Of a DNA stretch of 64,000 bases, positions 13,973-26,319 are shown piece after piece; positions within the stretch are counted from its first letter, which is position 1; each line of letters starts with the position of its first letter. A model generated the notes under the pieces. It saw only the letters and a program-made list of their open reading frames with translations. It had not been told where the DNA came from and did no database searches. Source of the DNA: Bombus terrestris (lineage: Eukaryota; Arthropoda; Insecta; Hymenoptera; Apidae); contig NC_063271.1 in the NCBI RefSeq assembly GCF_910591885.1, forward strand, positions 19,235,334-19,299,333. Direction: 5' to 3'. The position numbers and the translations under genes are program-made.

Positions 13973-14477
13973 ACCAGCCCCAGTTTTCCAGTCGACCCGA
14001 TGCCCGCATACCGTGGCTCCTGATACGTGGTTAGAAATTAAAGCGAAATTCGCGTTAGCTTCCCTTCCACGCGGTCGGAAACGAAAGATTCTCTCGCACC
14101 ATCCGACTGATATTAGTCTAACGAAGCTGTAGTCAGACCGGCAGTAGAAGCAAAAGCAAAAGCACTCGGAGTATTTTCGGTGACGAAGTCCAGAGAAAAT
14201 AAAGGGAGTCACGATTCTCGGTAAACCGCTTAATTTGAATTCCCAAATTTCGTGCGAGCCAAATTAAAACCGCATGCATGCCCGACCGAACGAAAAACTC
14301 ATCAAAGAGTTCGGGGTTACGTGACTGATCAAGTCGTAGTTACTGGATGAATCGTGATTTTGACGAATGGAGTTCACTCATGTTTGGAAGTATTTTTCAC
14401 TTTCGTTTATTTTTTTCATTTTAGTTAGATTTTGCTGGATCTGTGCGAAGGACGAAAATTAAACTGGTTTGATAGAA

Positions 14478-14500
14478 AGAGAGAGAGAGAGAGAGAGAGA
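14478..14500. repeat. (GA)n microsatellite
   Basis: An uninterrupted GA run of about 23 bp. Confidence 0.85.
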
Positions 14501-17095
14501 TTGCTCAGATTTTCGTGTTGTAAGATACGGATAGAGTCTATATCCTTAACAAATCATCAAACAATCAAACGAACGACTTTGTAGCCTTAACAAATCAACC
14601 GGCACCGTTACTATCTCACAACCGTTAATACTTACCTTCTTAAATCTTGCAATCTCAAAATTATAAAATTATAATCGTTAATGTACTTCTTCCCAGATTT
14701 CATTTTTCTATATGCTCCAAACCTCGCAAAGGAAATCGCATAAATTCGCGTATTGCGTGTTATAAAATCTTTCCCTTATCAAACGATAAAAACCTATGAC
14801 ACACGACGACCCACGATGGAAGCGGATACACGTCGTATCCTTGGCCGTATCTAGACATATTCATAGATCCGGAATTCAGCGGTCGAATGTAGAGAGCGTG
14901 TCCTCGCGTGCGGAACGATTTCCATCGGACGATGCATTAGGGCCAAGCCAGAAACGTTTGTTGATTTTTCCCCGTCGAAAACGACGACGATTTGTCCGCA
15001 AACATTTGGTTTCCCCGAGCTATGGCTCTCTACAGATCCGTTCGTTCCCATTTTTCCTTCCGAGCCCAGCAGCCCTGTTCCCTTTCCTTCCTTCCTTCCT
15101 CCCTTTGCCTATTGTGCAACAACAGTAATGCCGTTTATGTTTACACCTGTGTGCTCGTTGCTACGTGTATACGCGGGAATGCACCGATTAAACACAAAAA
15201 TGGAGCACAGGTACACGCTTTGAATACTTGCAGACATTGTGCAGAGCACGAACCATATGTCGGCTATTTGGACAGAAACTGCGACTTGTTTCGAGGAACA
15301 CGCCACCACGTTTATCAAATTAAACATTCACGGCACATCGTTGGAATGACGCTTACTTTCATCTTCTTCATCGTCGTCACGGTCTTCCTCTTTTTAAACA
15401 GTTTGAATGTGAACTTTGCTCAAGTGAGATTACAAGAGTAATACCAACATTGACATTTCTTTTTTTAATCATCCAGTAATGGCAAAAAATGTTTTTTAAA
15501 ATATAGAGAGGTACGTACAGATTTAACGCTTAACACGTTTAACAAATAAATTGTTATTGATACTTCATACCATTTTAATTAACAAAAATAGAATTAGAAA
15601 CACGATCCAGCAGCTTTTTAATCATCCCTTGTAAGAAAACTTGAAGCTTCAAAGGCTTGGAGGGTTTCGTCACCCTCGGTTCTAGAAAGAGAAAGACACT
15701 TGAGGGTGCCATAAATTAAGCCCTTTCTCCTATTGCGTCGTGCTTTAGCAAGCCCCAATGGTTTTGCGATTGCATTGCGATACCTAGGATACTTTTGCAT
15801 TCCTCGTACAGTCGTTAGCATGGATAAACGTCAGAGTATCATACAAATATCTTGACCTTTTCAATAACTCTTACTGTTAGTGTTTTAAACAAACTATGTA
15901 TTATATTATTTTGCTTCGAAAAAATTATGTTTTGGCCAGCTTATCTAAGATTTGGCCCACCGTACGACATGGTCGAGGTATTTAAGTCTTTCTTAACTTT
16001 CGTTACGAATTTTCACTCATGTAAACTGAAATAAATCTCCATCGAGATTTCAAATGGTTAAGAAAAATAAATGAAAATTTCGAAAAATCCTTTTACTTGT
16101 AGAATCTGTTTTCACTCGAAAGAGTGGCATGTTATGGATGACGCATGGCGTATGCATAATAAATCACGGCCGCGCGTTGGAATTCGCTTAAATAACACTA
16201 TTACCAATGAATGCCACAGTTACCGTATAACCATGTAATTAGATAATCGCTAACAAAATCTATGTACAATTTGCTCGATGCATTCGCCATCAGTCTACTT
16301 ACAATTTTAATTCTTAGAAATTGTGTGTTTGTCAATCAGGAATACACATGAATACTAATTATCCCTGATTTAATCGACAATCTCTTATTTTATAATATTA
16401 ACGAGGAAATTAATTATGAAATACTATTGTCTCGATGACTACTTCATACAAATAAAAATAACAGTTTGATCAGATACGGAATCATGTACATAAGGTTAGC
16501 GTAATGTATGTAGGTAGATAAGAATCACATGATGGCAGAAATTCATGCTGATATTCTTATCTTATGAATAAGTTTGAATGAAATGTAGATGAAATTAAAA
16601 ACTACTAACTATGTCTATCTATCAAGACTATACGCGAAGATTAATCATTTTTTATTTCATAATATTTTTGAATATTTTTTGATTTCATATAATGTATAAT
16701 AAATTGATTTATATAATAGGATAAGTGACCTTAAAATATATAAATACATATGAAGATGTAAAAGATTAATGAAATAAGAACTGCAACCTAATCGAATAGG
16801 GAATTATAAATAAAAAATAGATAAACATATCAGACAAAGTGTTATGAATAAGACTGGATTATTCGTTACGTTCTCATTACGTAATTAATTTCAATAGCTA
16901 TTACGCGACAATATTAATCATTTGTAAACTAGACTTACATTCTTTTTAAAAGATTTTTTTCCAGTTCTGCGCAGTATTATGTTTCAACCATACGTGGAAG
17001 TAAAATAAGAATATTCATAATTATTTAACTGCTAACTGTAAATATTTCATGAAATGCACCTTTCTTCTATGATGCCAAAAGTTGGAGGAGTGTGA

Positions 17096-17168
17096 GCCTC
17101 CATAGCTCAGGGGTTAGAGCACTGGTCTTGTAAACCAGGGGTCGAGAGTTCAAATCTCTCTGGGGGCA
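17096..17168 (+). tRNA. tRNA-Thr (anticodon UGU), second copy
   Basis: Identical to the copy at 12,400 except for one base in the 3' acceptor strand (TGGGGGC instead of TGGAGGC). The change turns the fourth acceptor pair from T-A to T-G wobble, so the stem still forms. Anticodon TGT lies at 17,129-17,131. A long T-rich run just downstream is a strong polymerase III terminator. It is probably functional, arising by local duplication or retained by gene conversion. Confidence 0.94.
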
Positions 17169-18569
17169 ATTTATTTTTTTTTTCTTTAATATCAATTTAA
17201 AACATTATTAAATAAGTAAAACATATTTGCAACATAAACAAAGACTATGAATTTATAATTCTATATATTAAAAATATTTTTCTGCAATAATAACAACCAA
17301 ACAAGCAAAAAAAAATATTTCTATTGTCTATACCATATTTATAAAAATCGAATAAATACATGATCATATATTTTACGATATAGTTTATTGCCATCGAAAC
17401 ATTAAATAGAACGAGTAATATAAATTCGCGCATTAATATATACAAACTCGAAATTAAACGAAATTTATAGAAATTCAAGTCAGGAGTTTATATATAATAT
17501 TAATGTTTTTCTGAATAAGAACAATCGCACGTGCAAATATTTGTAACGGTTCAATGAATTTCTCACTGTCCTCGTAGGAACTCTTCATCCTAAACCACTG
17601 GTGCTTCGCTATCGATCACGACGATAAAACGTGTGCAATCCACATGTGGACAAAATATTTCCCGTCGCTGTCTATTACGTTCTTATACGAACTTATTGGA
17701 CGTGTGGTAAAAATTGTGTCTTCGTTCAACTGGAGACCATTACACCTTATGAATCGTTTCTTCATAATTCAAGAATGAGTAAAAGGATCTAATAATCGTT
17801 TGAAGCGTAATAAATATAGTTTTTATTGAGATTGTAAAATAATATTAATATGTAATTTAATATTTTTGAATTTGGTATGATTTTTGTTTCTTTATCAGCT
17901 TTTCTTATTATATAAAATAAATTCTTTTATCTAAAACTTTTCTAGGACAACGATGGGACGAAAATCAACGAACAGAAATAAAATTACATTATGTAACTGA
18001 ATTAGGAAGAAACATTACATAATTGAAATGAAATCGTAAAACTGCCACTTTGTTCGTTACATTATTATAATTTTTCAACGACCACAAATGACTTACTTTG
18101 TTTGACCGCAATTAACGTCTCTCCTATTTCTTTTTCACATTCATAATTTGCGATTTTTATTAAAAGATAGTTTTTATTAAACCAACAACATCGTGTCATT
18201 GTACAAATAGTATTTTCATGATTCGATGATATCACCTCCTTGTTGAAACAATTCGCGACAACGCGAAATTGAAACTCGACGACGTCACGCGTCAGTTTCG
18301 TTGCATTTAAGCGTTCTACTTTCCTGTCGTCGTTCATTTAGATTTATAGAAGTGCATTGACTCGGTGAACTCTTGAACCTCTACTCGTACGTCTTCGTCC
18401 CGAGTCTAGTTGGAGAAAAAGAGTCCTTCGAAGAAGAACGCTTAGAAATAGAATAATAGAAAACACGATATCCACGCGTTTCGTTTCGTCGATAACAAAC
18501 GATGCTTGTTTAAACTATCAAGCAAGAGTAATGAGAATTTCGTCCCCGCCAGCCGAAGACACAGCACAC

Positions 18570-18571
<2 letters not shown>

Positions 18572-18602
<31 letters not shown>
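18572..18602. repeat. (GA)n microsatellite
   Basis: A pure GA tract of about 30 bp. Confidence 0.85.
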
Positions 18603-18606
<4 letters not shown>

Positions 18607-21600
18607 CTGGCCTGTTTGCTTTAGCAACTGCTTTGATCTAAATAGGTTCGAGGGACCAGCGAGTTGAAAAGTAGCTCGCTTTACTTCCCGTTTCTGGTAA
18701 ATATTAATTTATGGAAAACTGAAGCCGGCCGAATGGAAAACAAAAGACCTCCTGCCTCGTTAAAATTTACTCTCTGTTCTCCGGGCAAACGGATTTATGC
18801 ATCTGAGGATGATTTTCGAGTCAACTTTGTTTTTTTACATCTGCAGGAATAAAGAAGTTCTTCGTTGTAGAAGTTAACTTTTTCCCATTTTCTCAATTTC
18901 GAGTCTACAAACTATATAAAGAAGAATACGTTTGTCTGTTCGAGAAATGAATGACTAAAATATTATTGATAGAATTGGAAAGGAAAAGAAGTTAATTGTC
19001 GGTATAGGAATGCATTTTTAAATCATAAATTATTAATACGGTATTGGTTAATTTTTGAATAGATCATTGAAATGTATCACTTTGTAATTTTATAAGAAAA
19101 TTTATCATCTTCCGTCTCAGCTTTCCCTTAGCAAACATTAAAAAGTACAAGAAGTGAAAGTTATCAAAATATTGCAAATACAGGACTTGCAAATGAAGCA
19201 ACAAGAAAGAAATACATTTGTGAGACAGAGGAACGTAATATCAGTGTAAGTAACACGAAATAGGATGAGAATTAACACCCATGAATTACTGACCAAAAGC
19301 AACGAATAGAGCTTACGAACGACACACAAGCAGACACGTTCCATCTGACCGTGTGTATTATCTATTGGTTAAATTATCGATTTCCGTTGCATAGCAGCCT
19401 TTAGGCAAACGATAGGAAATGTGTCAAAGCAATTTCACAATATCCCATGCAAGACTGTCCGACAATTTATCGAAATGTTCCGAATCTCTTGGTAAATTGA
19501 TCATGCCTACCGATGATTTATCTTTCACCGATCTAATTCAACGTTCGCGACAAGTTCGGCGTTAAAACAACAATTACGATACGCTTAATCGGGGTGAATA
19601 TGTGAGTCAACTGATCGAAAGAATATTTTCCTTCCTAAATTCTCCAGAACTTCATAATAAAATTTCATTTCCCACATCAATTTATATTTTAATTTATTTC
19701 CAAATGTTCAACGACAAAAATTTACTTGAGTAATTGATCAAATTCGATATTGCCCAATGCAACTCCGCTTTCCTCTCTCATTTTTCATCTCTCTATTGCA
19801 AATTCTTGCATGCAGTTAATTATAATTTGTACGCGAGTGGCGCGCAAAAATATAAATCATCGAATTTTAATGAAAGTGGATGGCAGGCCGCGTTGAAAAC
19901 TTCTTACGGAAGGTACCGCGATGTTATTAATTTACCAAAGACAAATTACCCTGTCTCTGGCAACAACCTGTTAAGTTCGCTGTCGCGACTTTGCCTGTTA
20001 TATCAAGATCTATGAACAATTTGCAGCTCCGTAACAGGTCTTATAATTACCTGAATGCCGCGCATCGTTACACATCATTGGTACACATCGCGCGTGATAG
20101 TCAACCAAATATTGTCGATAAAGATCGACAGTATGCGATATCGTGTAATCGAATACGTTATCGAGCAAACTATAAACGGGGCATCCCAACGTTTACAAAT
20201 GGGAATGAAGGTACAAAGGGAAACTTCGATTTGAGCACGTTCAATAGCGTGGCATAGTCCTTTCTTCAAAAGAAAACCACATTCAAGACGTAATGAAACA
20301 ATTTTCTATCTTTAAAACTACGTCTCAATTCGAATCTTTAAAACCATCATATTTCAATTAAACCATCGTAAAACTATCTAAATACATGGAATCCGGTTTC
20401 CCTCGATCCGTAAAATAAGCTTCTTTCGCTCATAAAGAATTCGAGGACGTAAAAAGACCTATGAGGAACAAAACCGTAATAAAAGAAGGAAATTCTCTCA
20501 CGAAAAGGCGAGAATTTATGCAAATTCGCATAAACCTTCCAGCAACCCGGCCTCTAACGAGTTCAATTCCAATCAGATCGTCACTGATTGTCGTTAACTC
20601 TCGGTATATTACTGAACAAATAAGGAAGAATTCACGCTCCCTTCATCTCTTTCCACTATTTTCATCTGACCGTGTAAATTATACGACACAACCAACGAAT
20701 ATCATCCCACGTATCCGAGAGAGTCTCGCCTGAGAAACCACTAGCTTTCTGCCCAATTATTTTCGTATCTCTGCCAGCTATGACCGCTATCCGTCCGTAT
20801 CCCTCTGCTCTCACCCTTGCGGCTGGTCGTGGACCACACGTGTCCTTGTATCCATTCCCGACTACCTTTCACCTGGATATCACATTCAGGAAATGGGAAA
20901 ACCATAATAGCCGCTGAAATGCAACCTCGGAAAATGTCTACGGCTATATGTGCCTCGTCCCGTTTCCGACGCTATATCTAAACCGAGTGTGGAACACTCG
21001 GCATGAACGAAATTGAAAAGTCTACAAGGTATGTAACAGGCGAGGCGGACGATTCGAATCCAGCCAAATTTGTTCGTAGTTGCAAGAATATAATCAGAGA
21101 ATTACGGCGTAAACATGCTCTTCAAGGAGTACGAGCGAAGAGTGCCTGTAGGTGACTACATGGTGATGGTAGAGACGGTTATTTGATGAATAAGTGAAAT
21201 TTCATTTGCCAACAAAATATCATAGTCAATAATTAATTATTAATACGATCATTTCGCACAATAATTAATTTATCAACTAATAATACTAAATACACCTTCT
21301 TCCATAAGAATTTTATATTTTCCGAATGCGTGTACTATTTTATGGATTTCAAGAGAAAATTCGCGCTATCGCGTAAACCATCGATGAACCATATAATTTT
21401 GTTACACGCTATGTAATACGTTATCGTTGAATAGTACTTGCTCATTTTTGATAGAATACAACTTCCACGCAACTTCCCGTAAGCTGCTACTATAAATTCC
21501 AAAAATTATCATTTTGAAAGGATATCATTCTCATATCAGAAACAGAAACGTATTCAATGCATACAGAAGTCTAATATAAAGGAGAAGAACGGAACACGTA

Positions 21601-22303
21601 GGTGACAGTAATAGCGGGAATTCGTATTATCGACTGCGGTCCCAGTAATCGATTCACGGGGAAGAATCGCATCCTCCCTTTATCGGGGGCGTCAGCGTTT
21701 CACCCGCCGCGCGGCGTTGTGCATCTCTCTTCATGCATCGCAATGTGTCGCTGCACTGCATTACGCAATATGTCACAGTCAGGTCATACGGGTCAACACG
21801 CCAAAGGAACACCATCTCGAAGTTTCTAAAGCGTTCGAACTTCTCGACAAATTGGCTCTACGGGATGAACATACCGTCGCGTGAATAATAATTATATTCT
21901 CTCCATAGAATTTAATCCCTTGTTCTTTATCTAATATCAGATTCATCTACCGAACTGATACAAAGTATTCGAACAAATATTTTCTCTCTGAACTAAAAGT
22001 TTCCGTTACATTACACAATTGTTGTGTACATTATCTACGATTATGTCGCAGAAGAATCATGTTTAGTTAACACTTAGTATAAATAACGGGACGATATGTC
22101 TCAAATCGGGGAACAATAAATAGACCTGTAAAAATTGTTTCTAAAATTAAGTAATAGATCTATCTTATCTCTTACTTATAATCGAAATAACACGCTCAAT
22201 TGGCGGTAGATACACATGTAGTATCAAAAAAAAAAGAGATGGGTATACGCTTGATCTATTATATATTTAAGGTATAAACTAAGAAGCGTAAGAGTGCTGG
22301 GGA

Positions 22304-22337
<34 letters not shown>
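22304..22337. repeat. (GA)n microsatellite
   Basis: A GA tract of about 34 bp with one AA interruption, followed by GTAAGTAAGAG. Confidence 0.85.
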
Positions 22338-24439
22338 TAAGTAAGAGTGTGCCTGAATGACGTCAAAGCTAAATGCGTAAAGGAGCGGGAGAAGGATGTG
22401 AGGGTTGACGGTCAGCATTTTTGACCTGTGAAGACAGGAGTTAGGAGTCGAGTGTGGGACTAAGACGTACGAAGATATTGTAATTAGTTTTTGTATTAGG
22501 TATTGCTTGTTAAACTAAAACTAAACTTAACTTCAAATAAAACATCCTTCTTTGTTCTTGCTCTAGACAATTTAAGATACTACATATATGCGTAATTAAT
22601 TAAGAAATCCTGAGATATCTTGTGTACATACAATCCGACCGAAACGCAATTTCCTTAATTGGTTGCTTTAACGAAAAACGAGAGATGGATGCCGTGAAAA
22701 GAAGTTTTTTCGAAAGTTCGCAGACAAATCTGCGATCGCGTTTAACAGCGGCGAAACTTTTACATTCGTACTTTTTCGAACAGTTGGAAATAAATCCACG
22801 GATAGATACACGATCCGGTGAAATCTTAACTTCCCTGAAATTGATAAAAGCATTTGCGCTAGCGAATTTACAAAGATATCCGCGATTCTTTCAAGGTTGC
22901 CATGGAATAGGGCATGTTGTGACTCCACAAAATATTAATTTCTGGTAAAAATAACTTCTGATTATTATCTTATTCATTATCTAATTTATATTTCTTATCA
23001 AGGTACTAATTTCTAATAAAATAACTTTTAATGAAAATGATGTGCGACTAACGACTGAAAATAAGAAAAATAAAAATATGCAGACTTTTCCGCGAGAAAC
23101 TTGCTTTACGTGAAATGAGCCTTAGCTATAGCGGCTAAACGACCCGAAACGACAAAATGCATAACAAGCAGGCAAGAAAAATAATCAACGTCCACTCGTA
23201 AGTTCTTTGGCAAGATGGTTTTAGAAATTCTGCGTATAATCGTGCAGCAGATTCTCGAGGAAAGTTCTAAATCTAGAATTTCTAATGTTTCACTCTTTTA
23301 AATGTACATGTTTAAATAAGAAGGTAAAGATATATAATATTAATAAATATAGGTATTCCAATTTTCATCCTCTATTTAAAGAACCAAAAAAAAAAAAAAA
23401 ACTAAAAGAATGCTACAGAGTTAATACAGAATAAAATAAGAGTAAAAGTACTAATTAAACCACGAAACCATAAACCATTAAGTAGTCTGTGAAATTAAAA
23501 TGGATATTAATTAATACGTAGATGATCGAAAAGTGATCATCTACGAAAATAAATAACTCGACAGAGCTAAGGACCTATTCTAGCCATTCTTCATCAAACA
23601 TGAACGACTCAACTCAAGAATCAAGTATACACCGAAAGCATGAATACACTTTCGATTCTTTCAATGCTTTTGCATTCATTATCGTGATTTTTCATCCCCT
23701 TTCTGGCATGTAATAGATGCATCTTCGAAAAGAGGCAAGTCACTTTAGATTTCATAGCACGAAACGATCATCTGTATATAATAAGGCCTGAATAATTTCT
23801 GTATTCACATCAAGAGACACGAGTGGTTTCTGAGATTATGGAAATGATCATTTAAGAGAGTCTTGTCTGAGACATGTGACGGGGTGCATTGAAAATTTCG
23901 CAAATAATCGATCGTTTAAAACTAGATGAACACTTTCAGCAAGTAGACGTGGAACATTTGTTATAAAAATTCTCATTGTTTGATTGGTTATTTCGTTTGT
24001 TTCATTTCTTTTGAATATTTGATCTCTCTCGTGAATATCGTATCGATAGCCATTCAATGAATTTAAATTATTAGTGTGGTAAAATAATATGCTTCATCCG
24101 ATATTACAATATTGCTAATATACTATCTTATGTATATTAGTTTAATATCAATATAATATTGTTTGCATGAAACTCTATAAAAACGTGATTTTATATTATT
24201 TCAAGGGAAAATCATTTTTCGAGAAAAATTTTAATTAAAATAAATAGTTCTGTCGACCAAAAAAATTTAATAAAGCCAACAAAGTAAAATTGAAATATTT
24301 TTATTATAGCTTGTTTGAAAATACCAAAGTAACCAAACAAAATATGATTCTGTGATCTAAACTCTTATGTTATCCTTTATTCATACCATATTTTTAAATA
24401 TACAAACTCGTGTTAAGAAGGTAAATAATGCTATATTTA

Positions 24440-25311
24440 TCAGATCTGTAAATATGATGGCCCTATAGATGGCCCTAGCTGATAATGTAGTTATCACTAA
24501 ACTGCGTCATTGATGCCAAAAGTCTTTACTGACATCTCACAAACATTTTCGACTCAGAACAATACAAGTTTCATACAACAGCATAGTTTGTAATAGCGTT
24601 GAACATGTCGAATTTTGTGCCTGGAAACTACGATTTGCGGACAGCATTGATTTTCTGTTACCATTTGAAGAAAACTGCTGCAGAATCGCATCGAATGCTT
24701 GTCGAAGCTTACGGTGACCATGATCTTGGTAAATCACAGTGCTTTGAGTGGTTTAAAAAATTCAGAAGTGGCAATTTTGACGTGAGGATCGAAGAACGTA
24801 GAACGTAGAAGATGATCTATTATGAGCTGTTAAAACCTGGCGAAATCGTTAATACTGAGCGCTACCGACGACAAATGATCGATTTGAATCAAACTTTGCG
24901 TGAAAAACGACCAGAATATCAAAAAAGGCAACAGAAAGTAATTTTGCTTCATGATAATGCACCATCACATACAGCAAAACCGATCAAGGAAACGATTGAA
25001 GCGTTCAGTTGGGAAATATTTTCGCACGCGGCTTACTCATCAGACTTGGCTCCATCCGATTACTATTTATTTGCATCGATGGGACGACCAGCGCTTCACT
25101 TCTTACGAAAATGTACCAAAATGGCTCGATGACTGGTTTGCCTCAAAAGAGCGACAGTTTTTTTGGCATGGCATCCACCAATTGCCAGACAGGTGGGAAA
25201 AATGTATAGCTAGCGATGGGCAATACTTCGAATAAAATATTTTTAATCATTCTCATACAATAAACGTGTATTTTCTATACAAAACTTCCGGTTTCATATT
25301 TACATACCTGA
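24440..25311 (+). mobile_element. Internally deleted mariner element (872 bp)
   Basis: The left end TCAGATCTGTAAATATGA and the reverse complement of the right end, TCAGGTATGTAAATATGA, form terminal inverted repeats that match at 16 of 18 positions. Both ends are flanked by TA (24,438-24,439 and 25,312-25,313), the target duplication used by Tc1/mariner elements. The interior is a broken mariner transposase. Full-length mariners of this type are about 1.3 kb, so roughly 400 bp are missing from the middle. The element is a non-autonomous relic that could only be moved by a transposase supplied elsewhere. Confidence 0.93.
24605..25235 (+). pseudogene. Mariner transposase pseudogene
   Basis: The 5' part encodes the N-terminal helix-turn-helix region (MSNFVPG at 24,605, then LIFCYHLKKTAAESHRML). 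An in-frame TAG (24,806-24,808) follows. The frame resumes inside the catalytic domain with HDNAPSHTA and SSDLAPSDY. These two aspartates are separated by 34 residues, the D34D arrangement of mariner. The first catalytic aspartate and about 130 residues around it fall in the internal deletion. A further frameshift near 25,080-25,095 moves the C-terminal part (ending CIASDGQYFE) into another frame. The protein is plainly inactive. The N-terminus resembles the mauritiana-type subfamily, by recognition only. Confidence 0.92.
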
Positions 25312-25313
25312 TA

Positions 25314-26317
25314 TACCTTTATTTTCATAAATAAGGTTCTACTGAATTATGTGTCAAAATGATATTATTAATATTGATTTTAAGACATATGAAATAGTAT
25401 GCTTGAATTTTCCGTTTTATGAAAGCAATCATTACTTATTACATTATTGTAGAATACACAATTCATTTTATTTTACTTATACCTTGAATCAAAGTATTTT
25501 TATCAAAACCTAGTTCTTATAAAAAGTTATTTTATCATAAATTAATAAATCAACATTTATAAGTAAATTTGTTAATCTAAAGTATCTGAAGTTGTATAAT
25601 GCACTCAGCAGATATTTATTTCATATTCTAAAACGCAACTCTCAATATGAATTTCATTTGCCTTAACGGCAAGAATACAATACAAGAGAATACAATACGT
25701 CGATCTTTAATCCTTACAAAGAGAAATATTATAAACAAATAATGCTTTTATCCTGTACATTCAAGCAAACATCTCATATACAATACGATCCATATGTTGC
25801 ATCTCACATATTATAATTCTTATATTGCTAACGAATCTCTTTTTCGATCCATCAAACAATTAAAATAAAAATAGAGATCTGGATTCTGTAAAAGAATCGT
25901 TTCTGTAAAGGCATGGCAATTTCATTACTAGAGAGAAAGAAAATTAAAAGAGAAACTAAATATGTACTACCATTCGTAAATTTGGAATCACAGAAATAAC
26001 GCAAAAGAAAGAAAGAAACCAACTACAGAAATTAACAAAATATTACTGTTACCACTTACAAGATATTAGAGAATTTAGTTATAGTTAAATTAAGTATAGT
26101 TAAATCAAATAAGTAAAATAAAATTAAATAGGTATTGTTACATATAAAGTAATATTAATATTAAATTTTACAAATATTACTTTTCAATAATTGGAGACAT
26201 TCATCGGTTAAAAAACTTTAAAAAATAACCAAGTTCGAATATCAAGGATCAGTAATGTACACAGAAGTCCCGCAAGTTTTTATAAGAGTCAAGATTGAAA
26301 GCCTACCGTAAAGTTTA
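25314..26317. other. Intergenic AT-rich DNA
   Basis: No gene, repeat or RNA gene is visible between the mariner relic and the 3' end of the DNAAF6-like gene. Very AT-rich. Confidence 0.6.
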
Positions 26318-26319
26318 TT
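26314..26319 (-). terminator. Poly(A) signal overlapping the DNAAF6 stop codon
   Basis: On the minus strand AATAAA (26,319 to 26,314) shares two bases with the TAA stop codon (26,320-26,318). If used, the 3' UTR would be only about 15-30 bases. A later signal may be used instead. Confidence 0.4.

Larger units (their letters stand above)
12473..17095. other. Intergenic DNA between the two tRNA-Thr genes
   Basis: No gene supported. It contains GA tracts at 13,942-13,972 and 14,478-14,500, a short (TTCC)n run near 15,085-15,105, and overlapping open frames (12,826-13,377; 14,796-15,441; 15,618-15,821) that show no recognisable domain. The tRNA pair does not appear to sit in a longer duplicated block, because the flanks differ. 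Confidence 0.55.
17169..24437. other. Intergenic DNA, no gene seen
   Basis: AT-rich DNA with GA tracts at 18,572-18,602 and 22,304-22,337 and a poly-A run near 23,387-23,402. GC-richer patches at 20,740-21,060 and 21,600-21,830 contain only short unrecognised frames. A 90-codon minus-strand frame at 18,065-18,337 has a GTAAGT-like donor near its end but no recognisable product. Confidence 0.5.

Noticed and set aside
13715..14212. 165-codon minus-strand frame
   Set aside because: It is sustained by the GA tract (LSLSLFLSL) with no recognisable domain on either side.
18065..18337. 90-codon minus-strand ATG frame with a GTAAGT-like donor near its end
   Set aside because: A plausible first exon by form only; the product is unrecognised and no partner exon was found.
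21040..21070. tRNA-like B box (GATTCGAATCC)
   Set aside because: No matching A box, anticodon stem or acceptor stem around it.
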